A DNA stretch of 44,358 bases from Caulobacterales bacterium (lineage in GTDB: Bacteria > Pseudomonadota > Alphaproteobacteria > Caulobacterales > Caulobacteraceae): assembly GCA_947474395.1 (NCBI GenBank), contig CANJID010000033.1, positions 1-44,358 of the forward strand, read 5' to 3'. The notes under the pieces are model-generated. The model was not told the origin of the DNA, did no database searches, and was given only the letters and a program-made list of their open reading frames with translations. Both the position numbers and the translations under genes were made by a program. Shown in pieces: positions 34,593 to 42,723 of this stretch (position 1 is the stretch's first letter; every line of letters begins with the position of its first letter).

Positions 34593-36011
34593 ATGGCCAT
34601 AGCCGCCGCCGGCGCCTCGTTCGCCCTCAACATGGACCTGGTGGATGTGTCGCTGCTGGCGACGAGCCCGATCAGCACGTCGAACGCCAACACCATCGTC
34701 TATTCGCTCGATTCCACCACCCACATCGATCTTGCCGGCGCCCTGACCGCGGATTCCGGCGGGCGAATCGCGGGCGGGACCGTCACCTCGATCTCGGAGA
34801 CCTTCGGCGGGGCGCCGGCCTTCAGCATCACCGGCCTGTCGCTCAGTGGGGCGACGCTGGCCGGATGGGTCAGCGCGTTCAACAACGCCGCGGCCCAGGC
34901 GGGCTTCTTCTCCGGCGACGACACCATCACCGGCTCGAACCTCGGCGACGTGCTGCGCGGCTACGCCGGCAACGACCGCATCACCGGCGGCGGCGGCAAC
35001 GACTACATCGACGGCGGAACCGGGAACAACATCGCCGCCTTCTCGGGCTCAGTGTTCAACTACACCACGACGCCGAACGCCGACGGCACCTGGACGGTGA
35101 AGGACAATCGCTCCGGCAGCCCTGACGGCACGGACACGCTGAAGAACATTCAGGCCATCCAGTTCAGCGACACCGCGTTGAACCTGTCGAACCCGGTCCC
35201 GGCGAGCCTGGCGAGCCTGCAGACGGCCTTTTTCTCCATGCTGAGGATCGATCCGACCGCGCCGGACGCGCTGGCGGCTACCATCCTGCTGGCCGACGGG
35301 TCGAGCGTGACCAATCCGACCCTGGGCCAGTCGCTGCAGCTGATCACCCTGGCCGGCCAGGTTTCCTCGGGCCAGACCAGCCTGGCCGCGGCCCTGACGA
35401 CGGTGGGGCATTTCGCCGACACCACCACGGCGGTGGCGACGCTGTCCTACCAGTTCTTCACCGGCAAGACGCCGTCCTCGCCCGGCTACGATTACCTGGT
35501 GCATAGCCCGTCCAATCCGAACGACCTGATGGATCCCTATTACGCCAAGTTCAACATCGAGAACCGCTACATCAACTTCGCGGTCAACCTGGGCAAGCTG
35601 GGGGCGGGGACGAACGCCTTCAACGCCGGCTACGGCGCGTTGACCCTCGATGCGGCCACCACGAAGGCCTACACCGAGATCTTCGGCCAGGCGCCGGCGG
35701 CGGGCCAGGTTTCAACCATCCTGAACTCGGTGCTGAGCGTGAACGGCCAATCGATGACCCGGGCGCAGTATTTCGCCGTGTACGGGACGGACGGCCTGAC
35801 CGGGATTGGCACCAAGGCGGCCATGGTCGGCTTCCTTATGGTGGAGGCGGTCAAGGCCGACCTCGGACCCTACGCCCTGGCCAACGACCGGTTCATGGCT
35901 GACCTCTCGGACGGGGCGGCGCTCTACAACGTCGATCTCAAGACCGCATACGCCGGCACGGTGCAGACCTTGCCATTGATTGGTGTCGGGGACCCCGTCA
36001 CCGACGTCTAG
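34593..36011 (+). CDS. RTX protein with an RsaA-like surface-anchoring domain
   Basis: Predicted type I-secreted calcium-binding surface protein. Start ATG 34593 (472 aa) with no signal peptide. Residues 108-147 hold RTX nonapeptides (GYAGNDRITGGGGNDYIDGG). Residues about 206-460 read like the N-terminal LPS-binding domain of the Caulobacter S-layer protein RsaA: LSYQFFTGKTPSSPGYDYLV, DLMDPYYAKFNIENRYINFA and a final MADLSDGAALYNVDLKTAYA. In RsaA this domain comes first and RTX repeats come later; here the order is reversed. The upstream gap 34356-34592 holds one palindrome (34369-34388) and GGTTTAATAAACC, nothing else. Confidence 0.85.
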   Translation: MAIAAAGASFALNMDLVDVSLLATSPISTSNANTIVYSLDSTTHIDLAGALTADSGGRIAGGTVTSISETFGGAPAFSITGLSLSGATLAGWVSAFNNAAAQAGFFSGDDTITGSNLGDVLRGYAGNDRITGGGGNDYIDGGTGNNIAAFSGSVFNYTTTPNADGTWTVKDNRSGSPDGTDTLKNIQAIQFSDTALNLSNPVPASLASLQTAFFSMLRIDPTAPDALAATILLADGSSVTNPTLGQSLQLITLAGQVSSGQTSLAAALTTVGHFADTTTAVATLSYQFFTGKTPSSPGYDYLVHSPSNPNDLMDPYYAKFNIENRYINFAVNLGKLGAGTNAFNAGYGALTLDAATTKAYTEIFGQAPAAGQVSTILNSVLSVNGQSMTRAQYFAVYGTDGLTGIGTKAAMVGFLMVEAVKADLGPYALANDRFMADLSDGAALYNVDLKTAYAGTVQTLPLIGVGDPVTDV

Positions 36012-36057
36012 TTCCGGGGGGGCGAAGAATACGCCGCCCGGACCGGGAGCACCCCCA

Positions 36058-37770
36058 ATGCGGGGCTGGACATTGGAAAAGCTTGGCGGCGGCCTCGCGG
36101 CCGCGCTCTGCGTGCTCATCCTGGCCGGCTGCAGCTCGCAGGCGGGCGGCGGCGGGTCCGGCGGCGGGGGCGGTGGAGGCGGCGGCGCGGGCGGGGCCAC
36201 GACCCTGTCGGCGCCGAACGCGGTGCGACTGGCCAAGCAGGCGAGCTTCGGACCGACCCAGACCCTGGTCGACCACATGGCGGCGGTGGGCGCGAGCGCC
36301 TGGCTGGACGAGCAGTTCGCCGGCGCCGGCAGCACCTACGCGGACCTGGCGACTCGCACGGTCCCGAAGGACTACTGCAACCTGATGACGGGCACGGCGC
36401 AGAGTATCTGCAATCGCGACTACATGAGCGCGACCCCGGTCGCCATGCGGTTCTATTCGGACGCCATGGGCCAGCAGGACCAACTGCGCCAGCGCGTCGC
36501 CTGGGCCCTGACCCAGATCATCGTCACCTCGGATGTGGAAATCCACTCCACCGCCGGCCAGGCGTCGCTCAACCAGATCTTCCTCGACAACGCCTTCGGC
36601 AACTACCGGACCATACTGAAGGCGGCCACCCTGAACGCCTACATGGGCGACTACCTGGACATGGTGAACTCATCGTTCCGGGGGCCCAACGAGAACTACG
36701 CCCGCGAGCTCTTGCAGCTGTTCTCCATGGGCGTGAACGCCCTGAACGCCGACGGCAGCGAGCAGAAGGACGCCACCGGGGCGGCGACGCCGAACTACAC
36801 CGCCAAGGACATCGCCGAGGTGGCCCGCGCCCTGACCGGGTGGACCTATGCGCGCCTGCCCGGCGCGGCCCTGACCGACAACAACCAGATCGACTACTCC
36901 AGGCCGATGGTGACCAACACCGCCATCTACGATTCCGCGGCCAAGAGCTTCCTGGGCGTGACCGTGCCGGCGGGGGCCAGCCAGGACGCCAGTGTGAACG
37001 CGGCCGTCGACGCGGCCTTCAACAACGCCTCAACCGCGCCGTACATCTCCAAGCAGCTGATCCAGCTGTTGGTGCTCTCCAACCCTTCGCCCGCCTATGT
37101 GTCGCGGATCTCGGCGGTGTTCGCCAACAACGGCTCGGGGGTGCGGGGCGACCTGAAGGCGGTGGTCCGTGCGATCCTGACCGACCCCGAGGCGCGGGGC
37201 GACGCCAAGGCGGGGGTGGCGGACGGCAAGATCAAGGAGCCGGTGCTCCTGGCCACCGCGATCGGACGTCTGGCCGGGTTCGCCTCGGACGGCTACGCGT
37301 TCACCACCCGCGACCTCGCCGCCGGCGAGCAGCCCTTCCGGCCCGCGACGGTGTTCAATTTCTATCCGCCGGACTATCCCCTGCCGCAGGGGGTCGGGCT
37401 CTTGAGTCCCGTCTCCAAGGTGATGACCGCGGCGACGATCATCGCGCGCCACAACTGGATCTACGACTGGACGGTCAACGGCGATGCCGCGAGCCGCCCG
37501 GAATACCAGCCCCAGGCCACCATAACGGGGGCGACCGGGACCCAGCCGAACTGGGGTTATTGGGAGCAGTTCGGGACCAACACCAACGCCATGCTGGACG
37601 CGGTGAACCTGCTGCTCATGAACGGCACGATGAACAGCACCCAGAGGGCCGCGCTGCTGGCCGCGGTCAACGTGGTGACCAACGTGGACCCGACGACCCA
37701 GGCGCGCAAACGGGCTCAGACCGCGCTCTACGTCGTGGCGAGCTCGCCCATGTTCCAGTCGGACCGATAG
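36058..37770 (+). CDS. DUF1800 lipoprotein
   Basis: The 570-residue protein starts at ATG 36058 with a lipoprotein signal (LCVLILAGCSS), then a Gly-rich linker of about 25 residues. The DUF1800 domain follows: VRLAKQASFGPTQTLVDHMA, FRGPNENYARELLQLFSMGV, DIAEVARALTGWTY and PFRPATVFNFYPPDYPL. The function is unknown. DUF1800 is commonly paired with DUF1501, which begins 12 bp downstream. The frame back to 35980 overlaps the RTX gene and is not used. Confidence 0.88.
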   Translation: MRGWTLEKLGGGLAAALCVLILAGCSSQAGGGGSGGGGGGGGGAGGATTLSAPNAVRLAKQASFGPTQTLVDHMAAVGASAWLDEQFAGAGSTYADLATRTVPKDYCNLMTGTAQSICNRDYMSATPVAMRFYSDAMGQQDQLRQRVAWALTQIIVTSDVEIHSTAGQASLNQIFLDNAFGNYRTILKAATLNAYMGDYLDMVNSSFRGPNENYARELLQLFSMGVNALNADGSEQKDATGAATPNYTAKDIAEVARALTGWTYARLPGAALTDNNQIDYSRPMVTNTAIYDSAAKSFLGVTVPAGASQDASVNAAVDAAFNNASTAPYISKQLIQLLVLSNPSPAYVSRISAVFANNGSGVRGDLKAVVRAILTDPEARGDAKAGVADGKIKEPVLLATAIGRLAGFASDGYAFTTRDLAAGEQPFRPATVFNFYPPDYPLPQGVGLLSPVSKVMTAATIIARHNWIYDWTVNGDAASRPEYQPQATITGATGTQPNWGYWEQFGTNTNAMLDAVNLLLMNGTMNSTQRAALLAAVNVVTNVDPTTQARKRAQTALYVVASSPMFQSDR

Positions 37771-37782
37771 GGAGCGCGAACC

Positions 37783-39168
37783 ATGTCCATGTCCCGCCGC
37801 GAATTCACCAGGCTGGTCGCCGGAGGCAGCGCCATGGCCGCCCTCGGCCAGTTGACCCAGACCGCCTCGCTCGCCCAGACCAGCCAGCCCTACCGCGCCA
37901 TGGTCGGGGTGTTCCTCTTCGGGGGCAACGACGGCTGGAACATGGTGATACCGAACGACAGCCGGTACGCCGCCTACGCCTCGACGCGGAATTCGGCGCT
38001 TGTGCTGCCGCAGAGCTCCCTGATGGCCCTCTCCGGGACGCCCTTCGCTCTGCACCCCAGCTTCGCGCCGCTGCAGGGCGCGTGGAACGAGGGGGCGATG
38101 AGCGTGATCCTGAACGCCGGGACGCTTTACGCGCCCCTGAACAAGACGCTCTACCAGACCCGTCCGGACCTGAACCCATTGAACCTGATGTCACACCCGG
38201 ACGAGCAGGCGCATTGGGAGGGCAACCGCGCGCGCAGCGTCAGCCTGGACGGCTTCATGGGCCGGCTCAACGACAAGCTGCCGACGTCCGCCGTCCCACC
38301 GCTGGTGTCAGTGACCGGCGCGAACCTGATGACCATCGGCGCGGCTTCCTCGCCGTTGATCCTGCCCTCCACCGGATCGATCGTGCGCAACGGCTATGTG
38401 GCCGGCTCCAACGACACGGTGGTCAAGGCCAGGCAGGCGGCGCTGGACGCCTTCGCGGACGGCGGCGGAATGGGCAGCATCACCCAGCTGACCGGGACGG
38501 GCCTGTCTTCGGCCTACGCCCAGGCGGTGACGGCCAACGGCATCATCAGCGCCGCCACCTCGACGGTGGACCAGTATTTCAAGAACCCGACCACTGGGGC
38601 GACCTTGACCAGCGACATCTCGCGCCAGCTCCTCAGGGTGGCGCGGATGATCGAGGCGCGGAGCGCACTTAGCCACAACCGCCAGGCGTTCTTTGTCTCC
38701 CAGGGCGGCTACGACACCCACTCGAACCAGACCGACGCCAACAGTCCGGCCACCGGGACCCAGGCCAATCTGTTCTCGGACCTGGCCATGGCGCTGGCGG
38801 GATTCTACGGGGCGATGAAGGCCCTAGGCGTCGGCCCGAACGTGACCGCCTTCACCATGTCGGACTTCGGCCGGGTCTATAAGGGCAACGCCCAGCGGGG
38901 CAGCGACCATGCCTGGGGCTCCAACCACATCGTGGTGGGCGGCGGGCTGGCCGGCTCCAAGGTGATCGGCGCCTATCCGAACCAGACCATGGGCGGACCG
39001 GACGACATCAATGCCGACGGGCGTTTTTTACCGTCGATCGCCATCGAGGAGTATGTGGGCTCCATCGCCATGTGGCACGGGGTGTCGAGCGCCGACATGA
39101 GCTATGTGTTTCCGAACTGGGCGACCTGGAGCAGCGGCGGGCGAGGGCCGGTCCCGCTGTTCAGCTAG
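37783..39168 (+). CDS. DUF1501 protein with Tat-type signal
   Basis: The 461-residue protein starts MSMSRREFTRLVAGGSAMAA, a twin-arginine signal, so it is exported folded. The DUF1501 (sulfatase-like alkaline phosphatase superfamily) body shows VGVFLFGGNDGWNMVIP, PLQGAWNEGAMSVILNAGTL, FFVSQGGYDTHSNQ, FTMSDFGRVYKGNAQRGSDH and AWGSNHIVVGGGLAGSKVIG, with the His/Asp pattern of a metal site. The partner DUF1800 lies 12 bp upstream. The activity is not established. Confidence 0.88.
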   Translation: MSMSRREFTRLVAGGSAMAALGQLTQTASLAQTSQPYRAMVGVFLFGGNDGWNMVIPNDSRYAAYASTRNSALVLPQSSLMALSGTPFALHPSFAPLQGAWNEGAMSVILNAGTLYAPLNKTLYQTRPDLNPLNLMSHPDEQAHWEGNRARSVSLDGFMGRLNDKLPTSAVPPLVSVTGANLMTIGAASSPLILPSTGSIVRNGYVAGSNDTVVKARQAALDAFADGGGMGSITQLTGTGLSSAYAQAVTANGIISAATSTVDQYFKNPTTGATLTSDISRQLLRVARMIEARSALSHNRQAFFVSQGGYDTHSNQTDANSPATGTQANLFSDLAMALAGFYGAMKALGVGPNVTAFTMSDFGRVYKGNAQRGSDHAWGSNHIVVGGGLAGSKVIGAYPNQTMGGPDDINADGRFLPSIAIEEYVGSIAMWHGVSSADMSYVFPNWATWSSGGRGPVPLFS

Positions 39169-39174
39169 GCGGCG

Positions 39175-40053
39175 TCAGCGCATCCACCAGGCCTGCAGTT
39201 TCTCGCGTTTTAGGAAGGCTTCGGCGCCCTTGCCCTGGAGCATGGCGAGGGTGGAGAGCAGGCCTGCTTCCATGCAGGTCGGGGCGGCGACGGTGACCGA
39301 GCGTGGCGGGTCCTTGACCGGCCAGCCGGTGCGGGGATCGAGGATGTGGCTGTAACGGCGGCCGTCCTTGAGAAGGCAGCGGCGGGCGTCGCCGCTGGTG
39401 GCCAGGGCGCCATCTGCGAGTTCGAGCAAGGCCTCGGAGGTTCCAGGGGCCTCGACGGATTCGATGGCTACGCGCCAGCGGGTTCCGTCGGCGCGGGGGC
39501 CGGTAACGCGCAGGTCGCCGCCGAAATTGACCAGCGCGGGGACGCCCGGCGCGGCGGCGGCGACCTTCAGCAGGGCGCGATCGACGGCGTACTCCTTGCC
39601 GAGACCGCCGAAGTCGATCTCCATGCCGGCGGGCAGGACGATGTCGGGGCGGCGCCACGCCAGCTTGTCCCAGCCGACCAGGGGCAGGATTGCGCGCACC
39701 TGGTTTTTCGTGGGCACGCGGTCGGATCCGTCGAAGCGCCAGACGCGGCGCAGCACGCCCGAGGTGATGTCGAAGCGGCCGTCCGAGAGGGCATGGCAAT
39801 GGGCGGCGTAGTCGAGAAGGGCGGCGGTCTCGTCGTCCACGGCGACCGGGGCGCCGCCGGCGGCGTTGATGCGCGAAAGCACGCTGTCCCCGCGGTAGCG
39901 GCTGAATTTGGCCTCGATCCGGGTGGCCTCGGCCTCGGCCATGCGGCCGAGCCGCTCGGCGAGATCGCCGTCGGCGGTCTCGGTGCGCAGTTGGCAGGGG
40001 CTGGCCATGGCGGCGAAGCCGTAGCTGAAGCCTCCGGGGATGGGCTCAAGCAT
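39175..40053 (-). CDS. apbE: ApbE-family FAD:protein FMN transferase, atypical
   Basis: ApbE moves FMN from FAD to a Thr/Ser of a target protein. The 292-residue protein has the family core: GFAAMASPCQLRTE, DFGGLGKEYAVDRALL (148-162), NFGGDLRVTG, GALATSGDARRC, and YSHILDPRTGWPV. Two oddities: there is no signal peptide or lipobox, the domain starting within ten residues of ATG 40053; and the late metal-ligand motif, normally D-A-L-x-T, reads G264-L-L-S-T268, so the Asp is missing. ATG overlaps the DUF3570 stop (TAATG). It is the last gene of the four-gene operon. Confidence 0.88.
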   Translation of the reverse strand: MLEPIPGGFSYGFAAMASPCQLRTETADGDLAERLGRMAEAEATRIEAKFSRYRGDSVLSRINAAGGAPVAVDDETAALLDYAAHCHALSDGRFDITSGVLRRVWRFDGSDRVPTKNQVRAILPLVGWDKLAWRRPDIVLPAGMEIDFGGLGKEYAVDRALLKVAAAAPGVPALVNFGGDLRVTGPRADGTRWRVAIESVEAPGTSEALLELADGALATSGDARRCLLKDGRRYSHILDPRTGWPVKDPPRSVTVAAPTCMEAGLLSTLAMLQGKGAEAFLKREKLQAWWMR

Positions 40054-41441
40054 TAGTAGAAAACGGAAAAGCCGACGGCGAGGTTGGTGGCGTGGACTCC
40101 GGTGAACAGGTCCAACTTGGCCAGGTCGCCGTAGGCGCCGCGGGGATGCTTGTCGCCCCACTGCCGGTAGTTCTCGGCCAGGATAAAGACCTCGCCATAA
40201 TGGCCGAGCTTGAGGCCGAGCTTAAGGCCGAGGGTCGTGGCGGAGAAGGCGCCGAGCCGGTAGTCGGAGCTGGCGAAGTCGGGGATCGGCTCGCCGCCGA
40301 CTAGGTAGTTGTGGAAGAAGTGGGCGGCGGTCTGGCGGTAGTAGCGGACCTGGGGCTGGACATAGAGCCAGCGGGTGAGCGGGAGGCGGTCGGAAACCTC
40401 GGCGGTGATGGAGCTGAGGCCCCAGTCGTCGTGATAGGCGCGGGCGGAGAGGTCGAGGACGGTCCGGCCGACGGCGACTTTCGAGCCGGCGTAGAGGCTC
40501 TGGCGTAACCGCGCGCGCGGCCGGTTTTCGTAGAGATACTGCAGGGGCTGGCCCATATCCGGATCGACTACGGTGATGATGCGATAGGGGTCGGTCTGGT
40601 CGCCGCGGGTCGAGCCGAGACTGTAGTTCGCCTGGGCCAGCCAGTAGCGATTGATCACCTGGGTGACGCCGACGACGACGCTGGCGACGGACTTGTGGGT
40701 GTCCGGACCCTTGAGGAAGGGGTTCATCTCCGTGAGCGGGGTGGGCGTGCCGAAGAAGGGGCGGGAAAGGTCCCGCTCGTAATTGATAGCCAGCGAGACG
40801 GTGGTGTTCTTGTCGTTGAAGTCGCGGGCGATCCCTGCGTTGGCGGAGACGGACCGGAAGTCGAGTTCCTTGGAGCCCGACAGGCCGAGGGAGACCCGAG
40901 TTTTCGAACCCAGCTGTTTGGCGAAGGCAAGGTCGAGGGCCAGGCGCTTGTCGGCGAAGCCGGGATCGACCGGCAGAGTGTCGGGCTTGGCCGTATACTG
41001 GCGCGCGATGACGCCCGTGCCCGGAATGGTGACGATGGTGCTGCCGCCCGAGGCGCCGGTGACGGTGACGGTGCGGTCGCCGTTGTCCGTCGCGGTGGCG
41101 CGGGTAGGGGTGACGAAGGGCTGGTTCAGGGTCGAGGGCACGGCGCCGTTGGGGGTCGCGCCGGTCAGGATGTCGGTGGTGGCCTTGAGCGAGAGGACGT
41201 CGCCGTTAGTGGAAGTGTAGGACAGACTGGCCACCCGCTCCACGGCGCGGACCCGGCTGGCGGCCTCTTGGTAAACCAGGACGGCGGTGTCGAGGCGGAA
41301 TTTGCCGAGCGGGCTTTCGGTATCGTCATTGAGGCCCGCGTCGGGGGCGGCTGCCATGGCGCCGGTGGCGATGAACAGGTTGGCGGTGAGCGCGCCGAGG
41401 GCGCGGCTGATGCGGCCCAGCCCTCGCCGCCTCAATTGCAC
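40053..41441 (-). CDS. DUF3570 outer-membrane beta-barrel with a flavinylation-type motif
   Basis: The 462-residue protein starts at GTG 41441 (or TTG 41435), overlapping the DUF4266 stop. It has a signal peptide (ALTANLFIATGAMA), then D90-I-L-T-G-A-T96 followed by PNGAVPST, and then many amphipathic strands ending LAVGFSVFY with a terminal Tyr, as in outer-membrane barrels. DUF3570 has no assigned function. D90-T96 fits Dxx[ST]GA[ST], the site at which ApbE attaches FMN in NqrC and RnfG, with T96 as the acceptor. The adjacent apbE gene makes this a likely substrate; that is inference. Confidence 0.85.
   Translation of the reverse strand: MQLRRRGLGRISRALGALTANLFIATGAMAAAPDAGLNDDTESPLGKFRLDTAVLVYQEAASRVRAVERVASLSYTSTNGDVLSLKATTDILTGATPNGAVPSTLNQPFVTPTRATATDNGDRTVTVTGASGGSTIVTIPGTGVIARQYTAKPDTLPVDPGFADKRLALDLAFAKQLGSKTRVSLGLSGSKELDFRSVSANAGIARDFNDKNTTVSLAINYERDLSRPFFGTPTPLTEMNPFLKGPDTHKSVASVVVGVTQVINRYWLAQANYSLGSTRGDQTDPYRIITVVDPDMGQPLQYLYENRPRARLRQSLYAGSKVAVGRTVLDLSARAYHDDWGLSSITAEVSDRLPLTRWLYVQPQVRYYRQTAAHFFHNYLVGGEPIPDFASSDYRLGAFSATTLGLKLGLKLGHYGEVFILAENYRQWGDKHPRGAYGDLAKLDLFTGVHATNLAVGFSVFY
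41154..41174 (-). other. Codons for the flavinylation-type motif DILTGAT
   Basis: Encodes residues 90-96 of the DUF3570 protein; the codon for candidate acceptor Thr96 is at 41154-41156. A second, poorer look-alike (TGAS, about 128-131) lacks the Asp at the right place. Confidence 0.6.
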
Positions 41442-41653
41442 CCGCAGCCTCCGCCGTCGAAGGTGCGCCCGCCGGCCGAGCCTTCCTTGCTGAAGTAGTT
41501 GTGCTCGTGGAAGGCGGTGAGGGTCGGATCGGCGTTCGGCTGCATGGCCTGGCGGGCCAGGATGTCACGATCCCACGGTTTCACTCCCACGCTCGTGCAA
41601 CCGCAGGCGAGCACCGCGGCGGCGAGAATGATCGCGGCGCGACTAGGGCTCAT
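41432..41653 (-). CDS. DUF4266 small lipoprotein with C-terminal GGGCGCN
   Basis: A 73-residue protein starting at ATG 41653, overlapping the tlpA stop by 11 bp, and ending in TGA inside the DUF3570 start. The N-terminus is a lipoprotein signal with Cys17 and Cys19 (VLACGCTSVGVKPWDRD), so it should be lipid-anchored. The middle has LARQAMQPNADPTLTAFHEH and NYFSKEGSAGG; the end is GGRTFDGGGCGCN, which I recall as the family hallmark. The two tail cysteines could hold a metal, a disulfide or a modification. No function is assigned. Confidence 0.85.
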   Translation of the reverse strand: MSPSRAAIILAAAVLACGCTSVGVKPWDRDILARQAMQPNADPTLTAFHEHNYFSKEGSAGGRTFDGGGCGCN

Positions 41654-42107
41654 TCAGCAGCTCCTTGATGTGCTGCTCGTAGAGTGGGGTCTTCGACTGA
41701 AGGAATCCTTCATGGACGTAGCGGCCGCGGCCGGTGCGATCGATCAGAACCGAGGTCGGCATGTCCTTGACCTTGAAGTGCGTGGCGATCTCACCCTTGG
41801 GGTCGAAGACGACAAGCAAGGTGTTGTTCTGCTGGCGCAGGAAAAGGTCGGCGCGCGCCCGCTCATGGTCGACATTGACCGCGACGACCACCAGGCCCTT
41901 GTCGCGATAGGCCGACTGGAGGCGGGTCATGAAGGGGAAGGAGAATTTGCAGGGGCCGCACCAGGAGGCCCAGAAGTCCAGATAGACCACCTTGCCCTTA
42001 TATCGGGCGAGGTCGAAACCGGGCTCGGCGGCGCGCGCGATAGGCGGCGGGCCGGCGAGGGCAATGGCCGCCACCATCAGGGCCCGGCGTATCCAATGAC
42101 GTTCCAT
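41643..42107 (-). CDS. TlpA-type thioredoxin-like protein
   Basis: A periplasmic thiol-disulfide protein of 154 residues from ATG 42107, with a signal peptide cleaved near ARA-AEPG. The thioredoxin domain has VVYLDFWASWCGPCKFSFPF (C50-G-P-C53), VVAVNVDHERARADLF, and DMPTSVLIDRTGRGRYVHEG with the cis-Pro. It lacks the extra domains of cytochrome-maturation thioredoxins. It is the first gene of the operon tlpA-DUF4266-DUF3570-apbE, all overlapping, so it probably reduces or forms disulfides in DUF4266 or DUF3570. The frame to 42200 is not needed. Confidence 0.9.
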   Translation of the reverse strand: MERHWIRRALMVAAIALAGPPPIARAAEPGFDLARYKGKVVYLDFWASWCGPCKFSFPFMTRLQSAYRDKGLVVVAVNVDHERARADLFLRQQNNTLLVVFDPKGEIATHFKVKDMPTSVLIDRTGRGRYVHEGFLQSKTPLYEQHIKELLNEP

Positions 42108-42218
42108 CCGATTCGGATTCCCAATTTTCACGGGAGCATAGCATAGCCTGGACCGGCGGGTTTTTCGCTGGCGCGGCTGACGCAGCCTCTCTTCGTCCAC
42201 GGTCGTTGCGGCGCCTGC

Positions 42219-42629
42219 CTACCGCCACGTCTGGTCCGGGAAGTGCGCGCTGCGACTTCTTCTTGCCGTCATCACTGCGCCGGCGCGATCCAGCCAAGCT
42301 GCAACCCGGAGGTCCAGGGGGCAAATTTGTGGAGCTTGTTCCTGGCCGTTTGGAATCGCCGATTGAGATATGGCTAGCTTACGGCGTAATGCGCCGCGGA
42401 ATTCCCCACGTCTCATAATGGCTCGGCCAAAGCGGCCTTGTCGGAATGGGGGATCAAAACATGCCCGCGCATAGATCGCCAAAAGCCGTGCCTGTGACGG
42501 ATCACGAGTGCCGAGGGCTCACCTGAACTCCCGAACCTTCGTCAGTCGCTGAAGATCGGCAGGCGCCCTCGGTCGCACGCCGTAGGTTGTGCCCCGACGC
42601 ACCAATCCAAGGCCGGACGCGCGGTTCAT
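42219..42629 (-). pseudogene. Tyrosine integrase remnant (N-terminal part, in-frame stop)
   Basis: On the minus strand from ATG 42629 the frame reads LVRRGTTYGVRPRAPADLQR, the N-terminal pattern of many alphaproteobacterial phage-type integrases (RRG-x-YYxRRRVPADL). It hits TGA at 42519-42521, then continues in the same frame ALGTRDPSQARLLAIYARAC, again integrase-like. After about 42440 the similarity fades, and the catalytic domain is absent. It reads inward from the tRNA-Arg end, the usual place for an island integrase. Confidence 0.55.
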
Positions 42630-42651
42630 AGCGCGAGGCGGCAAACACCGC

Positions 42652-42669
42652 GTACCAGTTGGAGTACCA
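42652..42669. repeat. Paired GTACCA half-sites, right end of island
   Basis: GTACCA at 42652-42657 and 42664-42669, 12 bp apart, located between the integrase remnant and the tRNA fragment. They match the pair at 33293-33310 in sequence and period. Confidence 0.5.
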
Positions 42670-42723
42670 GTCCCGCCCCACCCGGAAGATGGGGAATTGA
42701 TTTACCGGGGGAAATAGGCCGGC

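Noticed and set aside
36840-38672. 610-codon plus-strand frame across the DUF1800/DUF1501 genes
   Set aside because: It is an out-of-frame reading of both genes, rich in Arg, Pro and Gly, without any conserved motif.
42206-42418. Plus-strand 70-codon frame upstream of tlpA
   Set aside because: It overlaps the integrase remnant on the other strand, has no ribosome binding site, and has no recognisable family.
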